Positions 1-9,055 of a stretch of DNA of 64,000 nt are shown one piece after another. Position 1 is the first letter of the stretch. Each line of letters begins with the position of its first letter. This DNA is from a virus, in IMG/VR virus record IMGVR_UViG_3300017991_000092, positions 16,833 to 80,832 of that record; one strand, written 5' to 3'. The position numbers and the translations under genes are program-made. The notes under the pieces were generated by a model that was not told where the DNA came from, did not search any database, and saw nothing but the letters and a program-made list of their open reading frames with translations.

Positions 1-24
1 AAGTCCTTAATAAAAGGAGACATC

Positions 25-1155
25 TTGGGAACGCTGAATGCGTGGAGCAGCGGTCGTAATGTTGATAAACAATGTTTTCATATAGTCGGACCCGCCGGAG
101 TGGGAAAGACTCAAATTTGTGAACAGATACAAATCGAACTTACCGAAGAATTGAAACAGCCGGTTGAGATGATTATGGTCAAATCACCGGTCCTGTCCAG
201 AGATGATTTCATTATCCCATTTCCGATTGTGGATAATGGAAATACATCATTCCGAATGTTATATTCCGACTTCGTTCCGAAAGATCCAGATAGTATTGGA
301 CTATTTGTGATCGACGAATTCTCAAGAGGTGATCACTCACTTCAACAATTGCTGTGGCAAGTACAAAATGAGTATAAGGTCCACTTGTATGATTTTCCAA
401 AGAAGTGGTTTGTTATCTCTATTGATAACCCTGATGACTCTGAATACCAAATGGATACAATGGAAGACGCTGCTGGGTTGAGGAGGCAGCTACATCTGTA
501 TACTGAGGTTAGTGTTCCAGACTTCTTGTCCCATGCGATGAAGAAGGAGTTCCACCCAACAATTATTCAATTTATCCAAGCTCATCCGGACTTTCTCTAT
601 GACTTTAATGCTCAGAAGGTTGGCGCGGTATTTTCTAACCCAGCAAGTTACGAGAAGTTGTCTGACCAAATGTGGAAGTTTGAGTTGGGTAGAGGAATTA
701 AAGAAAGTTACAATGAGATAGAGCCACTTGCTGCTGGATTGCTTAATTCCAGTAAAGCAAGAATGTTTATCGAGTTCATCCAAGAAGGAAAGGATGTGAA
801 CCCAAGAGATATCTTTTATGATTATAAGAAGAAAGTACGTCCGATAATCATAAATCTCAAAAGAGAAAAAGATAATGCCACTCTTGGAAATATTATGACT
901 GGGTTCTTGACCTTTGTGACATCGGAACGTCCGACTCATACAACAAAGAAAATTAAGGATAATGTCTCTCAGTTTTTGGTTGATATGCCTATTGATACTT
1001 CGGCAATCTTTATGTCATCTCTTGATGGTATGGAGAGGACTTCACCAGAGTTTGTATACATGGCGGAATTCCATCGAGCATTGTTGGAACATGGTGATAC
1101 ATACCGTGTACACTTTTATGAAAAGGCGATCCAAGCAGCTGAAAATGGGAGGTAG
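25..1155 (+). CDS. MoxR-type AAA+ ATPase
   Basis: AAA+ ATPase of the MoxR type, a family that usually works as a chaperone or remodelling partner of a VWA-domain protein. The Walker A motif GPAGVGKT lies at about residues 22-29 and the Walker B stretch LFVIDEF near residue 95. The start is TTG at 25, chosen because AAGGAGA ends a few bases upstream; no ATG is suitably placed. The next gene begins 3 bases after the stop and encodes the expected zincin/VWA partner, so the two are read as a functional pair. The specific substrate is unknown. Confidence 0.8.
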   Translation: MGTLNAWSSGRNVDKQCFHIVGPAGVGKTQICEQIQIELTEELKQPVEMIMVKSPVLSRDDFIIPFPIVDNGNTSFRMLYSDFVPKDPDSIGLFVIDEFSRGDHSLQQLLWQVQNEYKVHLYDFPKKWFVISIDNPDDSEYQMDTMEDAAGLRRQLHLYTEVSVPDFLSHAMKKEFHPTIIQFIQAHPDFLYDFNAQKVGAVFSNPASYEKLSDQMWKFELGRGIKESYNEIEPLAAGLLNSSKARMFIEFIQEGKDVNPRDIFYDYKKKVRPIIINLKREKDNATLGNIMTGFLTFVTSERPTHTTKKIKDNVSQFLVDMPIDTSAIFMSSLDGMERTSPEFVYMAEFHRALLEHGDTYRVHFYEKAIQAAENGR

Positions 1156-1157
1156 GT

Positions 1158-2444
1158 ATGGAACAAAGCGAGAGATTACGAGAATTAGTAGCTGTGATGA
1201 CATTTCAAAACAGTTACTGGGGTTATCTCTTTGCTAGGATTCGTCGAGTTGAAGATTCAAATCTTCCATCAATTATGGGTGTTAGTCCAAATTCGGACGG
1301 AACTATTTCATTAAGATTTCATCCGGAGTTAGTAAGAGATACAGATGATGAAAATTTGAAATGGATCCTTGAGCATGAAGGAATGCATGTATTGAATAAA
1401 CATATTCCAAGGCTCTTAACTATCTTAGCCAATGAGGTTGATCAGAAGCGAGAAATGGCTAAGATGGCAGTTTGGAATATTGCTGCGGATTGTGCAGTTA
1501 ACGTGGCTATTGCAATACCCAAAATCTTAAAGATTGGTGGGAGACCATGGACTGGTCAACATCCAGACTTATATGGACTACCAGACGATAGATCGACTGA
1601 GTATTATTTCTCCAAACTAATGAGTGAATACGATTCAATGGAGTCGGAAGGTGGAGAAGGTTCAGGAGAAGATTTGTTTGGTATGGCTGACGATGTAGAT
1701 GACCATGGCTCATGGGGTAACGTAACAAAACAAGTAACAGATGTTGGATCTTTAGCAAGAAAGATTGACGGATATACAAAGAAGATAATCAAAGAATCTT
1801 TGAAAGCTGCTGGTAGGAATCGTGGTACAATACCCGGTCATATTATGGAGCTTATTGAGTCTGCTCTTGAACCTCCAAAGGTCCCGTATTACCAATTAAT
1901 CCGGCGACTTATAAGAGGCTCAAAAATGAGCAAATTCAAACGAGCATTCACAAAGGTGAATCGAAAACGAACTTATGTGTTTACAATCGGAGAACTAAAT
2001 ATCCCTCAAATCTCGCCGTTTCCAGGGAGAACCAGAGACTTTACATTCAATATCTGTGTCCTAATTGATACCTCCGGAAGTATGTCACCGGATGATATTA
2101 AAGAAGGTCTCTCAGGAGTTAAGAACATAATCGAGAATGATAGACATTGTAAGTTGACCGTTCTTGAGAATGATACACATCTCCAAAAAGAGTACGAATG
2201 TAAAAAGATTCGTGATATTGATTTTGAAGTAAAAGGTCGTGGTGGAACTATACTCGAACCAGGACTGAGAAGAGCGAGAGAATTGAGACCGGATGTAACC
2301 TTATGTTTTACAGATGGTTACTGTGATGATATTAACACTTTACCCAGAAAGATACTTCCTCGAAAGTTAATCTGGGCGATCCAACAAAATGGTACAGCTG
2401 AACATGTGAATAAAACTGGATACATAGTGAGGATTGAAAAATGA
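1158..2444 (+). CDS. Metallopeptidase-like/VWA-domain protein (MoxR partner)
   Basis: Two-part protein. The N-terminal part carries a zincin-type motif HEGMH at residues 73-77, as in the DUF2201-type putative metallopeptidase domain. The C-terminal part is a von Willebrand A-like domain with the MIDAS motif DTSGS near residue 304. An acidic linker lies near residues 155-180. Such proteins are normally coupled to MoxR ATPases, and the ATPase gene directly precedes it. ATG with GGGAGG upstream. Whether the HExxH site is a working protease is not known. Confidence 0.75.
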   Translation: MEQSERLRELVAVMTFQNSYWGYLFARIRRVEDSNLPSIMGVSPNSDGTISLRFHPELVRDTDDENLKWILEHEGMHVLNKHIPRLLTILANEVDQKREMAKMAVWNIAADCAVNVAIAIPKILKIGGRPWTGQHPDLYGLPDDRSTEYYFSKLMSEYDSMESEGGEGSGEDLFGMADDVDDHGSWGNVTKQVTDVGSLARKIDGYTKKIIKESLKAAGRNRGTIPGHIMELIESALEPPKVPYYQLIRRLIRGSKMSKFKRAFTKVNRKRTYVFTIGELNIPQISPFPGRTRDFTFNICVLIDTSGSMSPDDIKEGLSGVKNIIENDRHCKLTVLENDTHLQKEYECKKIRDIDFEVKGRGGTILEPGLRRARELRPDVTLCFTDGYCDDINTLPRKILPRKLIWAIQQNGTAEHVNKTGYIVRIEK

Positions 2445-2674
2445 TACCAGAATGGGGATGTTTCAAAGGGTTAACGTTTATGTGACTTCCACTTCAATAT
2501 TGGCTACGTGTTAGCGAATTGGCGTTTATAGTCTGGGCTGTTTTTATGATCTTTACATTTACAATGATTTACCAACTCATAAAGATGGGCGCAAATGAAT
2601 TTGGCGTAACGAAGTGGGAATTTATCAAGGACATGTTCAAGGAGACGTATGGATGGATATGGAAAAAGAAATAG
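2441..2674 (+). pseudogene. Small membrane protein frame interrupted by TGA
   Basis: An ATG overlaps the previous stop (ATGA) and opens a frame of 14 codons that meets TGA at 2483-2485. The same frame then stays open to TAG at 2672-2674 and encodes a hydrophobic segment (about 20 residues from LAFIVWAVF) and a basic, Trp-rich end. This could be a broken membrane-protein gene, a readthrough gene, or an independent small protein starting at TTG 2519 or ATG 2546 (42 residues). TGA is clearly a stop elsewhere in the window. Confidence 0.3.
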
Positions 2675-3066
2675 CAAATAAAATCATGCTACTTGGTAAG
2701 TGGAGCAATCCGAAACCAGGAACCGGAGCTTCTGTTATGTATCGTGCAGCTTGTGATTGTACCGATCCTGATTGTGATATCACAATAGATATGGAATATG
2801 ACCCAGATTTTGGTATGATAGATCTCATGTTTTATAAAGATGTTCATACGTTTGACGAAGTATGGGACCCAGAAACTGGAGCAGATCATATTCGCAATAT
2901 CATAGGACGAATCAAGAAAGCACTAAAATTGATCTTTACTGGGCGATTAAAAATGGAAGAGTCGTTCCATATCCAAGGTGAAGACCAAATTGATGGATGG
3001 ATAGAAGCTCTACGAAAGGGGAAGGAGTTCATATTAGAGGACTTAAGAAAGATGCAAGAGGAGTAG
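2653..3066 (+). CDS. Hypothetical protein
   Basis: About 137 residues, acidic, not recognised. The start at ATG 2653 is preferred over upstream codons because AAGGAG lies 8 bases before it. A CDCTDPDCD stretch near residues 34-42 is Cys/Asp-rich and might bind metal. The stop is two bases before the topoisomerase gene, so it is probably co-transcribed with it. Confidence 0.6.
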   Translation: MDMEKEIANKIMLLGKWSNPKPGTGASVMYRAACDCTDPDCDITIDMEYDPDFGMIDLMFYKDVHTFDEVWDPETGADHIRNIIGRIKKALKLIFTGRLKMEESFHIQGEDQIDGWIEALRKGKEFILEDLRKMQEE

Positions 3067-3068
3067 AT

Positions 3069-4859
3069 ATGGCACAATATACTGCGAAAGATATAAGAAC
3101 GCTTAATCCAATGGAGCAGATACGTCTCTCTCCAGGTATGTGGATTGGTCCTACAGAAGATCCACACCACCTAATTGAAGAGGCGTTGGATAATGCTCTG
3201 GATGAAGCTCAAGGAGGACACGTGTCAATAATCGCTGTGAATATTGACACAAAGAATAATGTCTGTGCAGTTATAGATAATGGAAGAGGTATTCCAATAT
3301 CTGACAATACTCCTGTAAAGATTTCTACTGAGTTATTCTCAGGAGCAAAATTCCAGGACAAAAAGACTGCATATGAAATAGCGAGTGGTCTTCATGGTGT
3401 TGGTCTTGTTGCTGTGAATGCTTTGAGTACAGATTACGAAGTAGACATTTACAGGAATGGTAAGCATGGATATTTCCTTTTTAAAGATGGGAAGTTGAAA
3501 AAGAAGTACATTAAACCATTCAAAAGTGAAAAACCTTTTTCAACGAAGATTCAATTCAAACCAAACCCAAAAACATTTGAAAGTACAATTCCGGATCTAG
3601 ATCGAATAAGGAGACGGTTGAGTACAGCATCTGCGGAGATGGGGAAAAAGATTTCTTTTGTATTACAGGTAGATAACAAGAAAGAGGTATTCAAATTATC
3701 TCTAACGGATCACTTTGGACAGCATTGTTTAAATAATGGAGAAGAGAATACGGGTATAGCTGGATTGAAATCGTCCATAACACCTGAAGCATTTAATGTT
3801 CTCTTGTCATATTCTTTGAATGGTAGTATGACTCCAAAGGTTTTGTCATCTGTAAATCTTCTTCCGGTCGACTCAGGTGGGACACACGTCAATTGTTTTT
3901 ACGATATTTTGAGAGAGTTCTTCTCTGCGAAAGCAAAGAAAGCGGGATATCGTTTCCTTCCAAATGATTGTCTGATTGGTCTGAGAGCATATTTAATGCT
4001 CAGTCTAAGAGAACCAAAGTTCTCAAGTCAGACAAAAGAGAAACTTACCAACAGAAAAACTGACATGGAGAAATTGTCAGCTCAACTCAAAACACAAATC
4101 GAAACCTACTTTACAAAACACGGGGACAAATTAGAACTGCTACTCCAGCGTTTCGCAGACTATCGAGCGCGACTGGAAGCGAAGAAGATCAAAACCGCAC
4201 CCAACGGAAAGAGAGTAGCTACGAAATTCACAAAGCTGAGAGACTGTACGTCAAAAATGGGTGAACTGTTTATAGTAGAAGGAGATTCAGCAGGCGGCGG
4301 TTTTGTATCTTGTCGTGATCCAAGGAAGCATGCAATCTTACCTTTGAGAGGAAAAATTCCTTCAGCTGCAAGTGCGAAAGACATCTTAAAGAATAAGGAA
4401 ATTGGAGAACTGATTCAGTCGTTAGGAACGGGTGTTGGACCTACTTTCAATTTGAAGAATTTGAAGTATAATAAGATTATATGTGCTACAGATGCTGACG
4501 AGGATGGGTATCATATTCTCTGTCTTGTTACTCTGGTTTTAGCAGTTCTAGTCCCCGAAGTCATTAAAGCTGGTAAGTATTATTTCGTCCAGACTCCACT
4601 GTGGGCTATAAATGAAAGAAAAACATTTACCCCAATCTGGACAGATGAAGAACTTACAAAAGCGAGAGAAGCAAATCGACATCTAACTCGACTCAAAGGG
4701 TTGGGTGAATTGAATCCTGACCAATTGAAAGTTGTTACGATTGACTCAACAAGAAAACTTGTACCGATTCCATACACAAAGAATCTCGGAAAGATCATAA
4801 AACTCTTTTCGGACTCAAGTCAAAAACGAAAACTTCTAGAAGGAAAATGGAAAGTATAG
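3069..4859 (+). CDS. Type IIA DNA topoisomerase ATPase/TOPRIM subunit (GyrB/ParE/gp39-like)
   Basis: ATPase and TOPRIM subunit of a type II topoisomerase. GHKL ATPase motifs are visible in order: EALDNALDEA, DNGRGIP, and SGLHGVGLVAVNALS. The TOPRIM region has FIVEGDSAGG, LPLRGKI and the metal-binding ATDADEDG. At about 596 residues it is short of bacterial GyrB and resembles the compact phage enzymes. Start ATG 3069 follows AAGAGGAG. It pairs with the breakage-reunion subunit at 5187, with two small genes between. Expected role: relieving supercoils and decatenating replicating phage DNA. Confidence 0.93.
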   Translation: MAQYTAKDIRTLNPMEQIRLSPGMWIGPTEDPHHLIEEALDNALDEAQGGHVSIIAVNIDTKNNVCAVIDNGRGIPISDNTPVKISTELFSGAKFQDKKTAYEIASGLHGVGLVAVNALSTDYEVDIYRNGKHGYFLFKDGKLKKKYIKPFKSEKPFSTKIQFKPNPKTFESTIPDLDRIRRRLSTASAEMGKKISFVLQVDNKKEVFKLSLTDHFGQHCLNNGEENTGIAGLKSSITPEAFNVLLSYSLNGSMTPKVLSSVNLLPVDSGGTHVNCFYDILREFFSAKAKKAGYRFLPNDCLIGLRAYLMLSLREPKFSSQTKEKLTNRKTDMEKLSAQLKTQIETYFTKHGDKLELLLQRFADYRARLEAKKIKTAPNGKRVATKFTKLRDCTSKMGELFIVEGDSAGGGFVSCRDPRKHAILPLRGKIPSAASAKDILKNKEIGELIQSLGTGVGPTFNLKNLKYNKIICATDADEDGYHILCLVTLVLAVLVPEVIKAGKYYFVQTPLWAINERKTFTPIWTDEELTKAREANRHLTRLKGLGELNPDQLKVVTIDSTRKLVPIPYTKNLGKIIKLFSDSSQKRKLLEGKWKV

Positions 4860-4868
4860 GAGGTGTAA

Positions 4869-5030
4869 ATGTCCCAGAAGAGAAAAAATAGCACCCCAGC
4901 TAGGACCCGGTATAATGCTGAGAAGAGATGGGAAGTCAATAAACTGAAAAAACAAGAGAAGCACAAAAAACGTGTGGAGAAGAAGGCTCAAAGGAAAAAG
5001 GACCGTGAAAATACTGAATCCATGTCGTAA
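4869..5030 (+). CDS. Small, highly basic protein
   Basis: 53 residues, very rich in Lys and Arg with Glu, probably a single charged helix. ATG lies 5 bases after AGGAGGTG. It overlaps the next small gene. No family recognised; the composition is compatible with nucleic-acid binding. Confidence 0.55.
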   Translation: MSQKRKNSTPARTRYNAEKRWEVNKLKKQEKHKKRVEKKAQRKKDRENTESMS

Positions 5031-5175
5031 TTGTGTGATCAAAATGTGTTGTACATGTCGGTGTCCTGATCGTCGGGATTACTGGGATACGAGAGAAAAT
5101 TTTTCTTGGTGGATAGCTCACGCTTGTAAGTGGGTTGCAACGATTAATATCATTTATATATTCTTTGTAAAATGA
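5005..5175 (+). CDS. Small Cys-rich membrane-anchored protein
   Basis: About 56 residues if GTG 5005 is the start (preceded by AAAGGA). It contains NPCRNCVIKMCC near the N-terminus, followed by further cysteines, and a hydrophobic C-terminus suited to one membrane pass. The PCxxCVIKMCC core recurs in the gene at 8861, so the two define a small family in this genome. The Cys pattern suggests metal binding or disulphide exchange. Function unknown. Confidence 0.55.
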   Translation: MKILNPCRNCVIKMCCTCRCPDRRDYWDTRENFSWWIAHACKWVATINIIYIFFVK

Positions 5176-5186
5176 GAGGGAGATAA

Positions 5187-6515
5187 ATGGATCAGTTAAT
5201 ACCGCAGTGGTATAGAAGATATGGCGAGTATGTGAACTCATTTAGATCCTTCCCGTTAAAAGACGATGGTTTGAAACCTGTTGAAAGAAGACTTTTAATT
5301 ACCGCTTATTTAGTTGCTCGTGATAAGCGAGTTAAGTCAGCTAGTGTGGATGGAACTTGTATTGCGAAATACCATCCACATGGTTCATGTTATGGAACTA
5401 TTGTACAGTTGGTCAAAAATGGTTTTCTTGAAGGTCAAGGAAATTTTGGAAATAGCTTGGGAGTAGATCCATCACCTCCAGCAGCTATGAGATACACAGA
5501 GTGTAAGCTACCAAAGTCCACCCTTGATATGGCTTTTAAGTACATTAAACATGTTCCATACATCGAAGGTGAACTCAGTAATGAGGAACCTGCATTTCTA
5601 CCAACAATGTTTCCATTCTGTCTTATGGGAAGGGAGTACACTCAAGGAATTGGATTTGGTTTTAGAACCTACGTTCCTTGTTACCGTCTTGAAGATCTTC
5701 ATAAGAGACTTATGTTTCTTTTGAAGGTCAGAAAGACCAAACCAACAATTCGACCCATAACCGATTGTCAAATCCTGTCTCCGGATACTGAGTTGGAAAC
5801 TTTGCTAACGACCGGTAAAGCTACGATAAAGGTTAAAGGAGTTATCGTAATAACCAAAACACACTGCAAAGCAAGACTCAAATCTTGGCCACCGGGTAGA
5901 CGATTCGAGTCCATTCTGGGTAAATTCAAAAAAGAACTTGAGAACAACGACATTGGTTTTATCGACCAATCGAATGATGAGGTCGGTACAGCAATAGATT
6001 TTACAGTCTTGAAGCAAAGAAATCGAGATAAAATCTTCAGCTCATTTGTGAAGAAACTCGAAGCCGCTGTAACCGGAACTATTTCATTTGAAGCTATTAC
6101 GGTTGATAGGAATAGTCATGTGAATCTAACCTCAGTAGATGAAATGCTCCTTGGGACATATGTAAATTTCAAGGAAGTAAATGAAGCCATGCTGAAATAT
6201 GAAATTCAAAAGAATAACTCCATGATTAAAGAGTTGCAAGATTTGGAGAAAATTAGAGCTCCATTATCTGCAATTCTAAAACAGACACCTGGTAGACTTA
6301 CAAAGAAATTACTTGAAAAGTCTATTAAGTTTATCTCTGATAAGTCTGGAGTTCCCGTAAAGACAGTTAAGGAGTTGATAGCAAAATATCATATTCAAAA
6401 ACTCTTAACAGTTGATACGGATACAGGTGAATTAAGACAAAAAGGAAAGGAACTAACGAGTTCCTTAAAGAATATTGACCAGTTTGTACTGAGTCAATAT
6501 GACGCGGTAAAATAG
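5187..6515 (+). CDS. Type IIA DNA topoisomerase breakage-reunion subunit (GyrA/ParC/gp52-like)
   Basis: DNA cleavage subunit of a type II topoisomerase. The winged-helix region shows DDGLKPVERR, YHPHG and the catalytic context AAMRYTE, with the active-site Tyr at residue 103. At 442 residues it matches the phage gp52 class, which lacks the C-terminal beta-pinwheel of GyrA. Start ATG 5187 follows GAGGGAG. It works with the ATPase subunit at 3069. Confidence 0.93.
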   Translation: MDQLIPQWYRRYGEYVNSFRSFPLKDDGLKPVERRLLITAYLVARDKRVKSASVDGTCIAKYHPHGSCYGTIVQLVKNGFLEGQGNFGNSLGVDPSPPAAMRYTECKLPKSTLDMAFKYIKHVPYIEGELSNEEPAFLPTMFPFCLMGREYTQGIGFGFRTYVPCYRLEDLHKRLMFLLKVRKTKPTIRPITDCQILSPDTELETLLTTGKATIKVKGVIVITKTHCKARLKSWPPGRRFESILGKFKKELENNDIGFIDQSNDEVGTAIDFTVLKQRNRDKIFSSFVKKLEAAVTGTISFEAITVDRNSHVNLTSVDEMLLGTYVNFKEVNEAMLKYEIQKNNSMIKELQDLEKIRAPLSAILKQTPGRLTKKLLEKSIKFISDKSGVPVKTVKELIAKYHIQKLLTVDTDTGELRQKGKELTSSLKNIDQFVLSQYDAVK

Positions 6516-6523
6516 GAGGAGAT

Positions 6524-7117
6524 ATGTATGAGGAACTTCAGAAGTGGGTAAATGAAAATGTCCCTGATGATAAACTCATTTGGAAACGAGGACTTGGTGA
6601 CCAGGTGATGTTTGTCAGGGATAAGATCCCAGCAATCTTGGCGAGATCATCCGAAGAGTATCGGGGAATCAAAGAACGAATTATGGTTGTCAGTACTCAC
6701 CATTCAAAGTCAGTATGTCTTCCAGTGTATCGTCTTGAATGGTTCGACTATACATTCACGATGCGATACAATTTCTATAATTGGATAGTATCTGTAAGGA
6801 CACCGTATGGAAAACCATTCTATAACATTGACTGGCTAGGAATGATTACCTCGGAGGATAAGGATATCAATTCCGTATATTGTGAAGGGTTCTCAAAAGA
6901 TGATGTCTATGGAGCCTACAAAGATGGAGAGAGAAAGTTTACAATTTCTCTATACGATAACTATGAACTCTATACATTCTTTAAAGTCATAAAGAATTGG
7001 GTAGTAAAGGAGGAAGCTAAACGTGTACAGAATCAGGCGAATTTATCATGTGACGATGGGTCACAGACTGAGCAAACATCTGGGTCTGTGCCAGAACTTT
7101 CACGGGCACAATGTTGA
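6524..7117 (+). CDS. Hypothetical protein overlapping queD
   Basis: 197 residues, not recognised; rich in aromatic residues through the middle. ATG follows GGAGGAGAT. The last 31 codons lie inside the following QueD-like gene in another frame and look like an acidic, Ser/Gln-rich tail, possibly acquired by overprinting. Confidence 0.6.
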   Translation: MYEELQKWVNENVPDDKLIWKRGLGDQVMFVRDKIPAILARSSEEYRGIKERIMVVSTHHSKSVCLPVYRLEWFDYTFTMRYNFYNWIVSVRTPYGKPFYNIDWLGMITSEDKDINSVYCEGFSKDDVYGAYKDGERKFTISLYDNYELYTFFKVIKNWVVKEEAKRVQNQANLSCDDGSQTEQTSGSVPELSRAQC

Positions 7118-7454
7118 ATTTGAAATATCATTGTCAGCTCCATCATTGAATGATAATGATATGATTATGGACTTTTCAGAATTAAAAGAGATTGGTGAGA
7201 ACATATTTGAAATGATGGATCACGCCACACTCTTTAATCCCACAGATGAAAATCTTAAGTTCTTTCAAGAGCATGGATTCAAGACATTGACATTTCCGAC
7301 GAAAGCGAATGAGGATCCGACTGCTGAGGTAACATGTAAGTGGGTGTACAGGATTTTTCGCGCGGGTTTGGACGAGCGAGGTCTTGAAGATGTTACTATT
7401 GACTTTGTTCGTATGTGGGAAAACAAGAACTCAATGGCGGAGTACAGTGAATAA
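7023..7454 (+). CDS. queD: QueD-like 6-carboxytetrahydropterin synthase
   Basis: Member of the 6-pyruvoyl-tetrahydropterin synthase/QueD family. Catalytic Cys23 and zinc ligands lie in CQNFHGHN (His27, His29), with His14 upstream. Downstream motifs MDFSELK, DHATLF and PTAEVT are typical. QueD converts dihydroneopterin triphosphate to 6-carboxytetrahydropterin, the second step of 7-deazaguanine synthesis. FolE2 for the first step is at 30802. Start GTG 7023, with AAGGAGG upstream, lies inside the previous gene. In phages this pathway often feeds DNA or tRNA modification. Confidence 0.88.
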   Translation: MYRIRRIYHVTMGHRLSKHLGLCQNFHGHNVEFEISLSAPSLNDNDMIMDFSELKEIGENIFEMMDHATLFNPTDENLKFFQEHGFKTLTFPTKANEDPTAEVTCKWVYRIFRAGLDERGLEDVTIDFVRMWENKNSMAEYSE

Positions 7455-8860
7455 TGTTAAAGTTTAAGAGAAGATCAGGGATCATCATTCCACGGGAGTA
7501 CGAGCAGTATGATTTCTACCAGATGATCCTGAAGCATTTAACGAGACGTCAACAAAACTACAACTCACCAGACTTTGTAGTCAACCAATTCTTTTCACAG
7601 TCAGATAAGTTTCTGACCATTCCTAGATTCTTCCCATTACAAAATTACATAGAGTGCGGGTATGTCGACGCCCAGCATGAAGGACAAGATATTGATATTG
7701 AACACAAGATAACTCCAAGAAATGAAACACAAGAAAAGACAATGGAGTTTATGTGTAACAATGACAATGGGATTATCCAGCTGGGTCCAGGAATGGGAAA
7801 GACAGTAATCAGTATTTATATGATTGCGAAAAAGAAAAAGAAGACTTTTATTCTGGTGCATCGAGATTCTCTCGATAAACAATGGCGCAAACGACTCATC
7901 GAGCATTCTTCTCTTAAAGAAAAGGATATTGCTTTACTAACAACTGCAAAATTGGAAGAGCATTTGCAATATCCAGTCGTAATTGCTACAACACAAACGT
8001 TTACGTCAATACTCAAACGACGTAGAATGGACTTCCTTATCGAGTTAGATAAAGCAAACATCGGGGTATTTATCGGAGATGAGGTTCATACTACGGTAGG
8101 TGCTCCCACATTTAGTCAGTGTTCCATACACATGCCATCTAAGGTGACGTTCGGACTTAGCGCCACTCCCTACAGATGGGATGGGAACACTGACATTATC
8201 GAGTACCATCTTGGAGATGTCTTTGGAATTGATGACGATTCTGATACTATGTCTGCGGATGTAACTATTCTACTCTCTGACTATGGTATTGATTCTCCAA
8301 GGAGGTACAAATACTTACATTGGGAAGGTCAGTTTCAGCGCTCGCGATACCTTAACATTATGAAAAACTCAACGACCTTTATGACTTTGGTAAAAGCAAT
8401 GATTAGAAGATTACAAGATCGAAATCTTTTGGTCATTTGTGAGCGAGTTAAGAAACTGATCGACCCTTTGTATGATTGGTCGAAACATCCAGATAAGAAG
8501 AAATTTATAGCTGGTTCGCCATTATCAAATTTGGAAAGTCAGTTAACATTCTCAACTCCAGGTAAGATACGAGATGGTATTGATGCTCCATGGAAGGATA
8601 CATTAATTATTACATCACCTGTTAGAAATATTGAACAGTTGAGTGGTCGAGTGATTCGAACAAAACCTGGAAAGAAACAACCAGTTATAATTGATATGGT
8701 TGATTATGGGTGTCCAGATATGTCTCGTCAAACTTATAGTAGAATTAAATACTACAAAAAGAAAGGATGGAAGATAAGGTACATATTTGTCAATCCTGTT
8801 AACATGCAAAAACATGAGATGGAGGAAGACGAAGCTCTTCGAATCATCAAAGGAGAGTAG
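7454..8860 (+). CDS. SF2 DNA helicase (UvsW-like)
   Basis: Superfamily 2 helicase with Walker A GPGMGKT (about residue 114), DEVH box in GDEVHTT, motif III FGLSATP, and motif VI region QLSGRVIRT. Length 468 and layout resemble T4 UvsW, which unwinds branched recombination and replication intermediates. The start ATG overlaps the previous stop. The neighbouring gp47/gp46-like genes support a recombination role. Confidence 0.85.
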   Translation: MLKFKRRSGIIIPREYEQYDFYQMILKHLTRRQQNYNSPDFVVNQFFSQSDKFLTIPRFFPLQNYIECGYVDAQHEGQDIDIEHKITPRNETQEKTMEFMCNNDNGIIQLGPGMGKTVISIYMIAKKKKKTFILVHRDSLDKQWRKRLIEHSSLKEKDIALLTTAKLEEHLQYPVVIATTQTFTSILKRRRMDFLIELDKANIGVFIGDEVHTTVGAPTFSQCSIHMPSKVTFGLSATPYRWDGNTDIIEYHLGDVFGIDDDSDTMSADVTILLSDYGIDSPRRYKYLHWEGQFQRSRYLNIMKNSTTFMTLVKAMIRRLQDRNLLVICERVKKLIDPLYDWSKHPDKKKFIAGSPLSNLESQLTFSTPGKIRDGIDAPWKDTLIITSPVRNIEQLSGRVIRTKPGKKQPVIIDMVDYGCPDMSRQTYSRIKYYKKKGWKIRYIFVNPVNMQKHEMEEDEALRIIKGE

Positions 8861-9055
8861 ATGCGACGACCCAATCCTTATGGTATTGGTCCAGTTCCAA
8901 TATTTGATCCATGTGAAAAATGTGTGATTAAAATGTGTTGCTCATATCTTTGTGAAGAGAAGATCAAATATGAAGGAGCAAAAGTACCACCAATAAAAAC
9001 TAGAGTATACACGAAAGGAAAAAGAATAAAATGCGTAAAAAAGCGGATTTCGTAA
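8861..9055 (+). CDS. Small Cys-rich protein, PCxxCVIKMCC family
   Basis: 64 residues. It carries DPCEKCVIKMCC near residue 18, almost the same core as the small gene at 5005, followed by another Cys and a basic tail. Probably a metal-binding or redox peptide; function unknown. Its 3' end overlaps the start of the first FVTNSSS gene by 25 bases. Confidence 0.55.
   Translation: MRRPNPYGIGPVPIFDPCEKCVIKMCCSYLCEEKIKYEGAKVPPIKTRVYTKGKRIKCVKKRIS

Noticed and set aside
490-939. Open frame of about 150 codons on the minus strand within the MoxR ATPase gene
   Set aside because: It lies opposite a clear ATPase gene, lacks a convincing ribosome binding site and has no family-like content. It is a shadow frame; the same holds for long minus-strand frames at 3710, 12132, 21207 and 46649.
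2997-3068. Upstream extension of the topoisomerase ATPase subunit
   Set aside because: The extension lies inside the previous gene, and ATG 3069 has its own AGAGGAG and the family's normal N-terminus.
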